64,000 nucleotides of DNA, from NCBI RefSeq assembly GCF_000735355.1, contig NZ_JMPI01000020.1, positions 168,917 through 232,916 on the forward strand, written 5' to 3'. A program made the translations under genes and the position numbers. Under the pieces are notes generated by a model, which saw only the letters and a program-made list of their open reading frames with translations, ran no database searches and was not told the origin of the DNA. This document shows, piece after piece, positions 46,536 to 56,768 of this stretch (the first letter of the stretch is position 1; each line of letters begins with the position of its first letter). This DNA comes from Buttiauxella agrestis ATCC 33320 (lineage in GTDB: Bacteria > Pseudomonadota > Gammaproteobacteria > Enterobacterales > Enterobacteriaceae).

Positions 46536-46757
46536 ATGGAATTCAGTAACCCCTTCGACTCGCCACAGAGTCGTTTTTTCATCCTTGAAAATGCCGTGAG
46601 CCAGTTCAGCTTATGGCCCGAACATTGTGCCTTGCCCGATGGCTGGCAGGTGGTTTGTGAACCGGCATCAAATGAAGAGTGCAATCAGTGGCTGCTCGCT
46701 AACTGGACCCAATTACAACCGGCAAACTTTGCGAAAGCAGAGGTGAAAGGTGAGTGA
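46536..46757 (+). CDS. ybdZ: YbdZ, MbtH-like protein
   Basis: A 73-residue MbtH-family protein that binds and stimulates the adenylation domain of EntF. FSLWPEHCALPDGWQVV and NEECNQWLLANW carry the conserved tryptophans. AGGAG lies before the start, 17 bp after fes. Its end overlaps the entF GTG by 8 bp, indicating coupling. Confidence 0.94.
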   Translation: MEFSNPFDSPQSRFFILENAVSQFSLWPEHCALPDGWQVVCEPASNEECNQWLLANWTQLQPANFAKAEVKGE

Positions 46758-49700
46758 ATTAATCATGGCGCCGATACTCGCACCCACCGAAACCCTGCCG
46801 CTGGTGGCGGCGCAACCCGGCATCTGGATGGCCGATCAGCTTTCGCCCCAGGCCAACGCGTGGAGCGTTGCGCACTATATTGAATTAAACTGCGGGGACG
46901 AACTTAACGGTGAGCTTAATGAAGCGCTGCTGTGCAAGGCGATAGTGGCGGGCATGAGCGAGGCGGATACGCTGAAAATGCGTTTTAGTGAAGTGGACGG
47001 CGAGGCGCGTCAGTGGGTCGATCCTGATGCAACATTTACAGCCCCGTTTTGCCGTGATTTACGCGGCGTCGCTGAACCTGAAACGGCTGCTCTGGCACTG
47101 ATGCGTGAGGATCTTGAGCAGGATTTGCGTATCAGCAGCGGTAAACCGCTTTATCATCATCAGCTCATGCGTATCAGCGAAACGCGCTGGTTCTGGTATC
47201 AACGTTTTCACCATTTGGTGGTTGATGGCTTCAGTTTCACCGCAATTACCCGCCGTATTGCCAATATTTACAGTGCGTATTGTAAAAATCAAAATCCTGA
47301 ACCCAGCCCATTTACCCCGTTTAGTGATGTTGTTGCAGAATACGAGCATTACCGCAAAACCGACGCCAGAATGCGTGATGCGGCATTTTGGGCTGATAAA
47401 ACTCGCCAGCTACCGCCGCCTGCCACGCTTTCGGCAAAACCACTCACAGATTTGGGCTCCTCCACCCAACTGATTCGCCAGTCGCTGAGTTTTGAGAGCG
47501 CAGATTTCCACCTGCTGATGGATAACGCCCGCCAGAAAAACCTGACGGCCGCCGATATGGCATTAGGGCTGGTGGCGCTGTGGCTCGGGCGTTTAAGCGG
47601 GCGGGCTGATTACTCCGCGGGCTTTATCTTTATGCGCCGTATGGGGTCTGCTGCTTTGTGTGCAACCGGGCCAGTGCTGAATGTGTTGCCGTTTGGTGTA
47701 CGCATCGAACCCGATTTTACCCTGCCGGAATTCGCCGCAAACCTTGCTAAAGAACTCAAAAGCCTGCGTCGTTATCAGCGCTACGATGCTGAACAAATCC
47801 TGCGTGATTCAGGGAAAGTGACCAACGGTGAGCCGTTGTATGGCCCGGTGCTGAACCTGAAAATGTTCGATTACCGCCTTGATTTCAACGGCATCGAAGG
47901 CATTACGCATCAATTAGCTTCCGGCCCGGTGCGTGATTTAGAAATTGCGCTGTATATCAGCGAACAGGGTGAGTTCTCCCTCGAACTGCTGGCAAATGCG
48001 CAGCGCTACGATGCTGCCACGTTGCAACAGCACATCGCCCGCTTACCGCTTCTTTTACGCCAGTTTGCGGCCAGTCCCGCATTACGTTGTGTGGATGTGC
48101 AATTGCTGCACCCTTGCGAAATCGAACGGCTGGAAAGCGTTAACGCGACGCAAACGGCAGTTCCGGTCACGACGTTAAGCCAGTTAATTGCTGAGCAGGC
48201 CGCAAGAACTCCCCATGCGCCCGCGCTGGCTGACGAAAACACTCAGTTCGACTATCGCCAGATGCGCGAACAAGTGCAGGCGCTGGCCGCAGAACTCATT
48301 TCACGCGGCGTGAAACCGGGGGATGTCGTGGCTGTCGCGCTGTCGCGCTCGGTGTTTTTATCGCTCGCATTGCAGGCGATTGTTGAAGTCGGGGCGGCCT
48401 GGCTGCCGCTTGATACCGGTTATCCCGACGATCGTTTGCAGATGATGCTTGAAGATGCCGCTCCGCGTCTACTGCTGACTTCTGACTCTCAATTACCGCG
48501 GTTTAGTGCCATAAATGGTCTGAAAACCTTCTGCTATCAAAGCATTATGGATACGGCTAATGTGCCGGAAATCCTTCATCTCTCACGCCCGGAACACACC
48601 GCGTATGTAATCTTCACCTCCGGTTCGACAGGGCGACCAAAAGGGGTCATGGTCGGGCAGCAGGCTATCGTTAACCGTCTTTTGTGGATGCAAAATCACT
48701 ATCCGCTCAATGGCGAGGACGTGGTTTTACAGAAAACGCCGTGCAGTTTTGACGTCTCCGTGTGGGAATTTTTCTGGCCGTATATCGTTGGCGCGCAGCT
48801 GGTGATGGCTCCGCCAGAAGCGCATCGTGACCCGGAAGCGTTACAGCAGCTTTTTGCCTGCTACCGCGTGACCACCACGCACTTTGTACCGTCGATGTTA
48901 GCGGCGTTTGTCGCGGCACTAACCAATGATGACGCGAGAGCAAAATGTGCCACTCTGCGCCGGGTGTTTTGTAGCGGGGAAGCGCTACCGGCCGAACTTT
49001 GCCGCCAGTGGGAACAACTCACTCACGCACCATTGCATAATCTCTATGGCCCAACCGAAGCCGCCGTTGATGTCAGCTGGTATCCGGCGTTTGGCGAAGA
49101 GCTGGCGCGGGTTTCAGGCAGCAGCGTGCCGATTGGCTGGCCGGTATGGAATACCGGATTACGCATTCTGGACTCAGCGATGCGCCCCGTACCTCCGGGG
49201 ATCGCAGGCGATCTGTATCTCACCGGAATCCAGTTGGCGCAGGGTTATTTATCGCGCCCGGATCTCACCGCCAGCCGCTTTGTGGCCGATCCTTTTGATG
49301 CAGGTGAACGTATGTATCGCACAGGTGATGTCGCGCGTTGGCTGGATGACGGGGCTGTGGAATATCTCGGGCGCAGTGACGATCAGCTGAAAATTCGCGG
49401 CCAGCGTATCGAACTGGGTGATATCGACCGGGCGATGCTGGCGCTGCCGGGCGTTGCTCAGGCGGTGACGCACGCTTGCGTGTTGAATAAAGATGCCGTC
49501 AGTGGCGGCGATGCCCGTCAACTGGTGGGGTATCTGGTGTCAGCCTCCGGCGAGGCTTTGGCTCTCGACACCCTGCGCGAACGCCTGGCTGCCCTGCTGC
49601 CTGCACACATGGTTCCGGTGGCGTTAATTCAGCTGGATGATTTCCCCCTCAGCGCGAATGGCAAGCTGGACAGAAAAGCGCTGCCTTTGCCGGAACTGGC

Positions 49701-50694
49701 GCTACGCGGCAGCGGGCGTGCTCCTGAATCGAGTCTGGAAATCGCCATCGCCGACGCATTTTCACAGCTTTTAAACTGCGATATTCACTCGGTTAATGAT
49801 GACTTCTTTGCCCTCGGCGGGCACTCGCTGCTGGCGATGCGCCTGGCGGCACAGTTACGCGAAAAACTCGCAAGGCCAGTCACGGTCGGGCAGGTGATGG
49901 TGGCGTCAACCGTCGGCCAACTTGCGGAAATTCTGGGGCAGCTTCAGAGCGAAGAAGAAGCCAGCCGCGCGGGTTTTGATACGGTGCTGCCGTTGCGTAA
50001 AGGCAGTGGGCCGACGCTCTATTGCTTCCATCCAGCGTCGGGCTTTGCCTGGCAATTTAGCGTATTACAGCGTTATCTCGACCCGCGTTGGTCGATTACG
50101 GGCATTCAATCTCCGCGCCCGAATGGCCCGATGCAGCAAGCTGAAAACCTGGCGCAGGTTTGCGAAACGCACTTGCAAACCCTGCGCGAGCTTCAACCCC
50201 ATGGCCCGTATTATCTGATGGGCTATTCGCTCGGCGGCACGCTGGCGCAAGGCATTGCGGCACGTCTCGAAGCGGCAGGGGAAGAAGTCGCGTTCCTCGG
50301 CCTGCTGGATACCTGGCCACCAGAAACCCAGAACTGGACGGAAAAGGCGGCAAACGAACTCGATCCGGCGGTGCTGGATGAAATCAACCGCGAACGTGAG
50401 GCTTTTGTCGCCGCACAACGTGGACAAACTTCAGATGCTTTATTCCAGGCTATCGAAGGGAATTACGCTGATGCGGTGCGCCTGCTGACGACCGCAAACA
50501 GTGTGCCGTTTGGCGGGAAAGCGACGTTGTTTGTGGCCCAGAGAACGTTACCCGAAGGAATGGACCCGCAAAAAACCTGGGCACCGTGGATTGCCGAGCT
50601 TGATGTCTTCCGTCTCGACTGCGCCCACGTCGATATTATTTCCCCAAAATCTTTTGAGGAAATAGGGCCGGTATTGCAGCGAGTGTTGGCGTAA
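46750..50694 (+). CDS. entF: EntF, enterobactin synthase (serine-activating NRPS module)
   Basis: A 1314-residue four-domain NRPS that condenses dihydroxybenzoyl units with serine and cyclises the trimer. The condensation domain has HHLVVDG (154-160); the adenylation domain (about 480-990) has FTSGSTGRPKGVMVG, YGPTEAAVD and GELD-type YRTGDVARW; the carrier domain has Ser1026 in GGHSLLAM; the thioesterase has Ser1160 in GYSLGG and a late His in CAHVDI. It is about 20 residues longer than the E. coli protein, mostly at the N-terminus. Start is GTG at 46750, overlapping ybdZ; an ATG at 46765 is also possible. Confidence 0.95.
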   Translation: MSELIMAPILAPTETLPLVAAQPGIWMADQLSPQANAWSVAHYIELNCGDELNGELNEALLCKAIVAGMSEADTLKMRFSEVDGEARQWVDPDATFTAPFCRDLRGVAEPETAALALMREDLEQDLRISSGKPLYHHQLMRISETRWFWYQRFHHLVVDGFSFTAITRRIANIYSAYCKNQNPEPSPFTPFSDVVAEYEHYRKTDARMRDAAFWADKTRQLPPPATLSAKPLTDLGSSTQLIRQSLSFESADFHLLMDNARQKNLTAADMALGLVALWLGRLSGRADYSAGFIFMRRMGSAALCATGPVLNVLPFGVRIEPDFTLPEFAANLAKELKSLRRYQRYDAEQILRDSGKVTNGEPLYGPVLNLKMFDYRLDFNGIEGITHQLASGPVRDLEIALYISEQGEFSLELLANAQRYDAATLQQHIARLPLLLRQFAASPALRCVDVQLLHPCEIERLESVNATQTAVPVTTLSQLIAEQAARTPHAPALADENTQFDYRQMREQVQALAAELISRGVKPGDVVAVALSRSVFLSLALQAIVEVGAAWLPLDTGYPDDRLQMMLEDAAPRLLLTSDSQLPRFSAINGLKTFCYQSIMDTANVPEILHLSRPEHTAYVIFTSGSTGRPKGVMVGQQAIVNRLLWMQNHYPLNGEDVVLQKTPCSFDVSVWEFFWPYIVGAQLVMAPPEAHRDPEALQQLFACYRVTTTHFVPSMLAAFVAALTNDDARAKCATLRRVFCSGEALPAELCRQWEQLTHAPLHNLYGPTEAAVDVSWYPAFGEELARVSGSSVPIGWPVWNTGLRILDSAMRPVPPGIAGDLYLTGIQLAQGYLSRPDLTASRFVADPFDAGERMYRTGDVARWLDDGAVEYLGRSDDQLKIRGQRIELGDIDRAMLALPGVAQAVTHACVLNKDAVSGGDARQLVGYLVSASGEALALDTLRERLAALLPAHMVPVALIQLDDFPLSANGKLDRKALPLPELALRGSGRAPESSLEIAIADAFSQLLNCDIHSVNDDFFALGGHSLLAMRLAAQLREKLARPVTVGQVMVASTVGQLAEILGQLQSEEEASRAGFDTVLPLRKGSGPTLYCFHPASGFAWQFSVLQRYLDPRWSITGIQSPRPNGPMQQAENLAQVCETHLQTLRELQPHGPYYLMGYSLGGTLAQGIAARLEAAGEEVAFLGLLDTWPPETQNWTEKAANELDPAVLDEINREREAFVAAQRGQTSDALFQAIEGNYADAVRLLTTANSVPFGGKATLFVAQRTLPEGMDPQKTWAPWIAELDVFRLDCAHVDIISPKSFEEIGPVLQRVLA

Positions 50695-50696
50695 GC

Positions 50697-50757
50697 GCCG
50701 GATGACGCTGCGCTTATCCTGATTTTGTTGGGGGAATAAGCGACAGCGTCATCCACC
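50697..50757. repeat. REP pair between entF and the toxin-antitoxin module
   Basis: GCCGGATGACGCTGCGCTTATC and the opposite unit ending GACAGCGTCATCCACC (about 50738-50757) flank a short T-rich spacer, immediately after the entF stop. Only parts of the arms are quoted. Confidence 0.7.
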
Positions 50758-50764
50758 GTTCATT

Positions 50765-51094
50765 TCATGCTGCACGAGTTTTACGTTTGAGCATTTCGCT
50801 GAGCGTCACGATGCGGCTGATTTCTTCCTGAGTACGGGGATCATTCTGGATCTCCCAGATATCCACATTCGTTTGCAGATTGAGCCAAAACTCCACTGAG
50901 GTTTCAAATACCTTTGCGAGTCTGAAAGCCATGTCAGTGGTGAGTTTACTGTTGTTATTTAAAAGTTTACTGACCGTGTTGCGATGGACCTGAAGCATAT
51001 CAGCCAGATCGTTAATTCGCAGGCCTGTTGGTTCGAGATACTCATAAAGAAGCACGTCGCCGACAGAGGTTGGTTTACGTTGTGCCTGGACCAT
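50765..51094 (-). CDS. higA: HigA-type antitoxin (XRE family)
   Basis: A 109-residue HigA-family protein: Cro/C1-type helix-turn-helix at about residues 25-80 (LRINDLADMLQVHRNTVSKLL, quoted in part; then LTTDMAFRLAKVFETSVEFWLNLQ is characteristic of HigA). It neutralises the toxin encoded just upstream and probably represses the operon. AAGGATTAAGT precedes the ATG, 32 bp after the toxin stop. The pair occupies the entF-fepC gap, where E. coli K-12 carries fepE. Confidence 0.9.
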   Translation of the reverse strand: MVQAQRKPTSVGDVLLYEYLEPTGLRINDLADMLQVHRNTVSKLLNNNSKLTTDMAFRLAKVFETSVEFWLNLQTNVDIWEIQNDPRTQEEISRIVTLSEMLKRKTRAA

Positions 51095-51126
51095 ACTTAA
51101 TCCTTATTGTGCGGTTATCGACCGAT

Positions 51127-51441
51127 TCAACTGTGCCATCTGTAACTGTGATCATCGAGGTAAATATCGTGCGCTTTACTCTCTTGCCAGATGAAGATCA
51201 GTCTGTACTTGTTGTTGACTCGTATGGAAGAGTAGCCATTGAGCGGTGGCCTGAGATCTTCATAACGGTTGGCAGGAGGCGATCGTAAATCCTGCCTGGT
51301 CGCGGCGGCATTAATCAAATCTAGTTTTCGCGCCAGAACGCTGACGAGATCAGGAGGAATCTTTCTGTGTTGCCTGGTGAAAAGAAAGAAATCCTCAAGC
51401 CACGAGTCCCTGAAACTAACTATGGTGCGCATCTTTTCCAT
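51127..51441 (-). CDS. higB: HigB-type toxin (RelE superfamily mRNA interferase)
   Basis: About 104 residues. RelE/HigB-like signatures are visible in the C-terminal half: SIRVNNKYRLIFIWQES and DIYLDDHSYRWHS, with conserved Arg and His. Such toxins cleave mRNA on ribosomes. The start at 51441 (MEKMRTIVSF) is the best guess; an ATG three codons later and in-frame codons up to 51492 are alternatives. The toxin gene precedes the antitoxin gene, the order usual for higBA. It reads intact. Confidence 0.85.
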   Translation of the reverse strand: MEKMRTIVSFRDSWLEDFFLFTRQHRKIPPDLVSVLARKLDLINAAATRQDLRSPPANRYEDLRPPLNGYSSIRVNNKYRLIFIWQESKAHDIYLDDHSYRWHS

Positions 51442-51495
51442 GATGCTAATTCCATCTGAGAAATCAGTGGGGCATTGAAACACGGATTGCATGCT

Positions 51496-51536
51496 TGCAC
51501 AGTGCTAGTGTGCATCTTTGCGAGATGCTACGCAAA
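51496..51536. promoter_or_regulatory. Double palindrome upstream of higB (probable HigA operator)
   Basis: Two adjacent inverted repeats: TGCACA/TGTGCA (51496-51514, 7-bp spacer) and TTTGCG/CGCAAA (51517-51536, 8-bp spacer), just upstream of the toxin gene. The spacing of about two helical turns suits a pair of dimeric repressor sites. Confidence 0.55.
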
Positions 51537-51556
51537 CATTTTAACTAGATTGATTT

Positions 51557-52357
51557 TCACCCACGCCCGAGCGGCACGACCAGCGGTGTATGCGCTACCG
51601 GATCTTCGATAATCATGCAGCGCAGGCCATAAATCGCTTCGATAAGCTCGGGCGTGACAATCTCTGTCGGCGCGCCCTCAGCGATAATTTTGCCATCTCG
51701 CAGCGCGATTAAGTGAGTCGCGTAGCGGCAGGCCTGGTTCAAATCATGCAGCACTGCGGCAAGGGTAAAACCTTGCTTTTGGTTCAGTTCGCGCAGCAGT
51801 TCAAGCAAATCAATTTGATGGCTGATATCAAGCCAGGTGGTAGGTTCATCCAGCAACAGAATGGACGTTTCCTGCGCCAGCACCATCGCAATCCAGGCGC
51901 GCTGGCGCTGGCCGCCGGAAAGCGTATCAACGGGTTGGTCAGCCAAATCCTCAATATTCGTCGCTTTTAACGCCCGTTCTACCGCCTGTTTGTCTTCTTC
52001 GCGCCAGCGAGAAAACATCGGCTGATGTGGATATCGCCCACGCGCCACCAGTTCCGCTACGCTGATATCGCCCGGTGCGCTGGAGTTTTGCGCCAGCAAA
52101 CCCACGCGGCGCGCCACTTCTTTGGTCGCAAACCGGTGGATTTCATTGCCATCGAGCCACACCTGGCCGTGCATTGGTTTCATCAGGCGGCTAAGGGTGC
52201 GCAGCAGCGTGGATTTCCCGCAGCCGTTGGGGCCAATAATGGCGGTGAATTTCCCGTCAGGAATGGCAACGGTCAGACCGTCGGCGACCACATGATTGCC
52301 ATATCCCAATGTGAGCTGTTCGCCATGCAGGCGCGGTGGAGCGGAAATCTGGCTCAT
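51557..52357 (-). CDS. fepC: FepC, ferric enterobactin ABC transporter ATPase
   Basis: A 266-residue ABC ATPase of the siderophore/B12 type. Walker A GPNGCGKST (42-50), signature LSGGQRQR near 145 and Walker B LLLDEPT near 166 are present. It powers FepD/FepG import of ferric enterobactin from the periplasm. It overlaps fepG by 4 bp. The gene order fepD-fepG-fepC matches E. coli. Confidence 0.96.
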   Translation of the reverse strand: MSQISAPPRLHGEQLTLGYGNHVVADGLTVAIPDGKFTAIIGPNGCGKSTLLRTLSRLMKPMHGQVWLDGNEIHRFATKEVARRVGLLAQNSSAPGDISVAELVARGRYPHQPMFSRWREEDKQAVERALKATNIEDLADQPVDTLSGGQRQRAWIAMVLAQETSILLLDEPTTWLDISHQIDLLELLRELNQKQGFTLAAVLHDLNQACRYATHLIALRDGKIIAEGAPTEIVTPELIEAIYGLRCMIIEDPVAHTPLVVPLGRG

Positions 52358-53346
52358 TTTTTACGGGACTCCTGAATCAACAAGGCAATTAAATAGATAC
52401 CGCCGAGGCTTACCGTAACCACGCCAACCGGCAGCTGATACGGCATGAAAAGATGTTGAGCGCACAAATCTGCCGCCAGTAATAACGCCGAACCACAGAG
52501 CGCTGATTGCAGTAAACCCCAACGCGAAGTGCCACTCAGGCGACGCGCAATGTGAGGCGCGACGAGGGCGACAAACGAAATCGGCCCGGCAAGTGCGGTG
52601 GCGGTGGCAGTCAGAATCACGCCGGTTAACATCAGCATCAGGCGCGAACGCTCAACTGAAACGCCAAGCGCGCAGGCGCTGTCATCGCCCATTTCCAACA
52701 AGCGCATCCGCCGTACCAGCAATCCACCAACGACCAACGCCAACAGCATTAATGGTGCGGCCGGGAAGATTTTCCCCCAGGTTAACCCATTGAGCGAACC
52801 GGCATTCCACAGCCCGGCGGAAATCGCCGTTTCAAGCGAGGCGTGCAGCAGTAACCAGGTATTAAACGCGACCAGCATCGCCCGCACGCCGATACCAATA
52901 ATGATCAGGCGGAAAGTTTCGATGCCGTTTCGCCACGCGAGCAGCCAGACCACCAGTGCGGTAACAACGCCGCCGACCATCGCAGAGGTAGCAATGGCGG
53001 TTTGATGCTGGCCGAATAACACCATGGCCACCAGCACGCCACTCCAGGCACCGGTGTTAAAGCCCATCACATCCGGGCTGCCGAGCGGGTTGCGCATCAG
53101 CGACTGGAAAATGGCACCGCTCACGCCTAATGCCGCGCCAATGAGTAGCGCCATCACCACGCGGGGCAAGCGCCATTCGACAACGACGAGTGAAACATTA
53201 CGCGGTGCAGAACCGGCCAGAGCGTCAATCACCTGGCCTACCGAAAGCGGTAAAACGCCGCTGCCCAGGCTCCACACGCCTAACGCGCAACTGAACAGCA
53301 ATAGCGCCAGGCTGACGAACAGTAAGCGAGGAGAGAGACGGGTCAT
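52354..53346 (-). CDS. fepG: FepG, ferric enterobactin permease
   Basis: A 330-residue FecCD-family inner-membrane permease with about ten hydrophobic segments and the conserved blocks GAALGVSGAIFQSLMRNPLG near residue 75 and AGPISFVALVAPHIAR near 255. It pairs with FepD and FepC. Both ends overlap neighbours by ATGA-type junctions. Confidence 0.96.
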   Translation of the reverse strand: MTRLSPRLLFVSLALLLFSCALGVWSLGSGVLPLSVGQVIDALAGSAPRNVSLVVVEWRLPRVVMALLIGAALGVSGAIFQSLMRNPLGSPDVMGFNTGAWSGVLVAMVLFGQHQTAIATSAMVGGVVTALVVWLLAWRNGIETFRLIIIGIGVRAMLVAFNTWLLLHASLETAISAGLWNAGSLNGLTWGKIFPAAPLMLLALVVGGLLVRRMRLLEMGDDSACALGVSVERSRLMLMLTGVILTATATALAGPISFVALVAPHIARRLSGTSRWGLLQSALCGSALLLAADLCAQHLFMPYQLPVGVVTVSLGGIYLIALLIQESRKK

Positions 53347-54350
53347 GCATTCGCTCCTTTGCGTTGGCGGCGCACCAGATAAATCAGCATTGGCGCGCCA
53401 ATAAACGCGCTAACCACCGACACGCGCAGTTCACCTGGCACCAGCAGGCGGCCAACAATATCGGCGAACAGCAATAGCGCAGGCGTGGCAATCAGGGTGA
53501 CAGGGAGCGACCAGCGGTGATCGGCTCCGACCAGCCAGCGCGAAAGATGCGGCATCATCAGGCCGATAAACGCAATCGGGCCAACGGCTGCCGTCGCGCT
53601 GCCGCACAATAACGTGATGGCGATTAAACCGAGCAATTGAGTGCGTGCAACTTTGCTACCCAGCGCGGTGGCGGTGTCGGTTCCCATGCTCAGGCTGTTG
53701 AGTGAACGGCTTATAAACAGGGCAATAGCGCAGCCTGCCAGTACCGGCAACACGATGATTTTCAGCGTTTCGAGGGTGCGAATATCCAGCGTTCCGGCCT
53801 GCCAGAAACGTAACTGGTCGTAAACCACCGGGTTAAGCAGTGCGATGCCGTTGCTGAGGCCTTCCAGCACGGCGGCAAGCGCAACGCCCGCCAGTGTTAA
53901 ACGCACCGGGCTGAGTTGCCCGCCGCCCTGGCTTCCGGTAAATGCCACCACCAGGGCTGCGCACAGCGCACCAGCAAAGGCCATGCCGAGCAGGGCAATC
54001 GGTGAAGAAAAACTCCAGACCGCCGCGCCTAATACAATGGCAAAACTGGCCCCGGCATTGACGCCAAGCAGGCCGGGGTCGGCAAGGGGATTACGTGTCA
54101 GAGTTTGCATCAGCGCCCCGGCAAGGCCGAGTGCGCCACCTGCGAGAATGCCTGCCAGCGTGCGCGGAAGGCGAGCGTCGAGCACGATAGTGCAATCAGC
54201 ACTTCGGCATTGACCGCTGAACGCATTGATAACAACCTCAACAGGCAGAGATTTTGCCCCAATAAGCAGACTCATCACCGCCATTAAGAGCAACAGCAAA
54301 AACAGAATCAGCAGCGTCACAACGCGTGTTGATGGCCGTGGAAATAACAT
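53343..54350 (-). CDS. fepD: FepD, ferric enterobactin permease
   Basis: A 335-residue FecCD-family permease, with GGALGLAGALMQTLTRNPLA near residue 75 and GPIAFIGLMMPHLSRWLVG near 260. It forms the membrane channel with FepG. It is the first gene of fepDGC, divergent from entS across a Fur box. Confidence 0.96.
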   Translation of the reverse strand: MLFPRPSTRVVTLLILFLLLLLMAVMSLLIGAKSLPVEVVINAFSGQCRSADCTIVLDARLPRTLAGILAGGALGLAGALMQTLTRNPLADPGLLGVNAGASFAIVLGAAVWSFSSPIALLGMAFAGALCAALVVAFTGSQGGGQLSPVRLTLAGVALAAVLEGLSNGIALLNPVVYDQLRFWQAGTLDIRTLETLKIIVLPVLAGCAIALFISRSLNSLSMGTDTATALGSKVARTQLLGLIAITLLCGSATAAVGPIAFIGLMMPHLSRWLVGADHRWSLPVTLIATPALLLFADIVGRLLVPGELRVSVVSAFIGAPMLIYLVRRQRKGANA

Positions 54351-54373
54351 AAATCCCTTTCATGAAAATTAAT

Positions 54374-54392
54374 GATAGTTATTATCATTATC
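54374..54392. promoter_or_regulatory. Fur box between fepD and entS
   Basis: GATAGTTATTATCATTATC matches the Fur consensus at 16 of 19 positions and lies 24 bp from fepD and 71 bp from entS. Iron-Fur repression of both divergent units is expected. Confidence 0.9.
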
Positions 54393-54462
54393 ACTCTTAT
54401 TTGTTTATGTTAGCATGAGCCGCCTCGCACCCGGAAAGAAAAATTCGCTTTAAGGCCCTGTA

Positions 54463-55719
54463 ATGAACCGCAATTCTTTGCTGCTAAATCTCAGTTTGCT
54501 CAAGACTCATCCCGCTTTTCGTGCCGTCTTCCTTGCTCGCTTTATTTCCATTGTTTCGCTGGGGTTACTCGGTGTTGCCGTTCCGGTACAAATCCAGACG
54601 CTGACCGGCTCCTCGCTGCAAGTCGGCCTCGCGGTGACGCTCACCGGCAGTGCGATGTTTATCGGCCTGATGATGGGCGGGGTGCTGGCTGACCGTCATG
54701 AACGCCGCCGTCTGATTTTGCTCGCCCGCTCCACGTGTGGCGTCGGTTTTATTGGCCTGACGATTAACGCCGCGTTGCCGGAACCTTCGCTGGCGGCGAT
54801 TTACTTGCTTGGCGTGTGGGATGGATTCTTTGGCGCACTGGGCGTGACGGCACTTCTGGCGGCGACTCCTGCGCTGGTTGGGCGTGAAAATTTAATGCAG
54901 GCGAGCGCGATAACCATGCTCACCGTGCGCCTGGGTTCAGTGATTTCACCCATGATTGGCGGACTGCTTCTGGCGTCAGGCGGTGTGGTATGGAACTACG
55001 CGCTGGCCTCCGTCGGCACGTTTATCACGTTATTGCCGCTGCTGAGTTTGCCGAAGCTGGCACCGCCGCCGCAGGCGCGTGAAAACCCGCTGCTCTCGTT
55101 GTGGAACGGGCTGCGTTTCCTGGTCGGCCATCCGGTTATCGGCGGCATTGCGTTAGTCGGCGCGCTGCTGACGATGGCGAGTGCGGTGCGCGTGTTGTAT
55201 CCGGCACTCGCCGGGCACTGGAATATGAGTGCGGCGCAAATCGGCCTGATGTACGCCGCCGTTCCGCTGGGGGCGGCAATCGGCGCGTTGACCAGCGGGC
55301 GTATCGCGCATCACGTTCGCCCGGGCATGATTATGCTGGGAACGGGAATCGTGTCGTTTATCTCCATTGGGGTCTTTAGCCTGATGCCGGTTTGGGGGCT
55401 TGGGCTGGCGTGCCTCGCGCTGTTTGGCTATCTCAGCGCTATCAGCTCATTACTGCAATACACCTTAATTCAGACGCTGACGCCGGACGGGATGTTAGGG
55501 CGCATCAACGGTTTATGGACGGCGCAGAATGTGACGGGCGATGCGATAGGGGCGGCGATTTTAGGCGGGATGACGGTGGCGTTAACGCCAGTCGCAGCAG
55601 CGAGTTACGGCGGATTAGCATTGACGTTGTGCGGCGTGGTATTGGCGATTGTGTTGGTGCAATTGCGCGGTTATTTGCAAGCCGCCCCGGAGCAAACCGA
55701 AGCGGCAACCGTCAAATAG
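54463..55719 (+). CDS. entS: EntS, enterobactin exporter (MFS)
   Basis: A 418-residue major facilitator with twelve membrane segments that exports enterobactin across the inner membrane. The loop 2-3 motif [13 protein letters not shown] near residue 75 is typical. Length is close to the 416 residues of E. coli EntS. Its stop codon directly abuts the fepB stop codon on the opposite strand, leaving no room for a terminator. Confidence 0.95.
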   Translation: MNRNSLLLNLSLLKTHPAFRAVFLARFISIVSLGLLGVAVPVQIQTLTGSSLQVGLAVTLTGSAMFIGLMMGGVLADRHERRRLILLARSTCGVGFIGLTINAALPEPSLAAIYLLGVWDGFFGALGVTALLAATPALVGRENLMQASAITMLTVRLGSVISPMIGGLLLASGGVVWNYALASVGTFITLLPLLSLPKLAPPPQARENPLLSLWNGLRFLVGHPVIGGIALVGALLTMASAVRVLYPALAGHWNMSAAQIGLMYAAVPLGAAIGALTSGRIAHHVRPGMIMLGTGIVSFISIGVFSLMPVWGLGLACLALFGYLSAISSLLQYTLIQTLTPDGMLGRINGLWTAQNVTGDAIGAAILGGMTVALTPVAAASYGGLALTLCGVVLAIVLVQLRGYLQAAPEQTEAATVK

Positions 55720-56685
55720 CTACTTACTGGCGAACAACTGGCTCATCCGCTCCAGAATTTGCGTGGCGCTGTAATAATCCAGGCGGAAGGTTTCGGTGCC
55801 CAGCGCATACACACGCTTGTTCTGCACGGCAGGAATGTGTGAAAGCAGCGGGTTAGTTTCAAGCGCGGTGGCGTCTTTCTCATCGCTGGCGAACAGGAAC
55901 AGGCTTTCACCGTTCAAACCGGCAGCCAGATTTTCGCCACCCAATTGCACGATATCGTGACGTTTCCCCATGCTTTGGCTGGCATGAACCGCCACCGGCA
56001 AAGTGGATAACGTGAAGCCAAGCTGTTGGAGCAATTTCCCTTGCGCAGATTCTTGCGTCCAGAGGTTTGCCGAGCGTGAAGCTGGGGTGTAAACGAGTGC
56101 TGTGACGGGCTGCGGTGGCAGCGCCATATGCATTTTGGACTCGCTCAATTGCTTGTCAAAACTGGCAATTCTTGCGGCGGCTTGCTTTTCATGCCCGGTG
56201 ATTTCGCCCAACTGCGTGAGCAACTCCTGCCAGCTTTTATCGTCGTAATTGATGACCAGCGTTGGGGCAATGGCAGAGAGTTGATCGTAAAGGGCGAGGG
56301 CAGAATCACCGCCGGTGGCGCTAATTAAAATCAGATCCGGCATTTGCGCGGCCACCGCTTCGGCGCTTGCTTCACCAATGTACAAACGCTGAACATTGCG
56401 TGCTTTCGCGACATCGCCCCACTGGCGCAGGAAACCTTGTGAATCCGCCATGCGATTTCCTGGCGTGGTTGCACCGCTTGCGACCACAGGCGCGTCAATC
56501 GCCAGCAGCGAGCCGGTTAACGTCACGCTGGTAGACACAATGCGCACTGGTGCTTGTTCAAACGTGTGCGAGCCGTGGCTGTCGGCAATGGTTCTTGGCC
56601 AGTCGGCGGAATGGGCGAGGTGACTCAAACTCAATAGTACGAGTGCGGGAATTGTTAAAAAAAATTTAGCCTTTGTTGACAGCAT
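55720..56685 (-). CDS. fepB: FepB, periplasmic ferric enterobactin-binding protein
   Basis: A 321-residue class III solute-binding protein. The signal peptide (residues 1-27, cleaved after AHSA) is followed by two lobes with motifs [17 protein letters not shown] and [17 protein letters not shown]. It delivers ferric enterobactin to FepDGC. It is divergent from entC over an 83-bp promoter with a Fur box. Confidence 0.95.
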   Translation of the reverse strand: MLSTKAKFFLTIPALVLLSLSHLAHSADWPRTIADSHGSHTFEQAPVRIVSTSVTLTGSLLAIDAPVVASGATTPGNRMADSQGFLRQWGDVAKARNVQRLYIGEASAEAVAAQMPDLILISATGGDSALALYDQLSAIAPTLVINYDDKSWQELLTQLGEITGHEKQAAARIASFDKQLSESKMHMALPPQPVTALVYTPASRSANLWTQESAQGKLLQQLGFTLSTLPVAVHASQSMGKRHDIVQLGGENLAAGLNGESLFLFASDEKDATALETNPLLSHIPAVQNKRVYALGTETFRLDYYSATQILERMSQLFASK

Positions 56686-56717
56686 GTCCTTTTCTCTTTA
56701 GGTTACGACACCGAAAA

Positions 56718-56736
56718 GCAAATGATAATCATTATT
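56718..56736. promoter_or_regulatory. Fur box between fepB and entC
   Basis: The core ATGATAATCATTAT (56722-56735) is a perfect match to the centre of the Fur consensus; 16 of 19 positions match overall. It lies 32 bp from both divergent coding starts. Confidence 0.9.
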
Positions 56737-56768
56737 ACTATCTTTTGTCATGTTTTTACGGAGGATGC

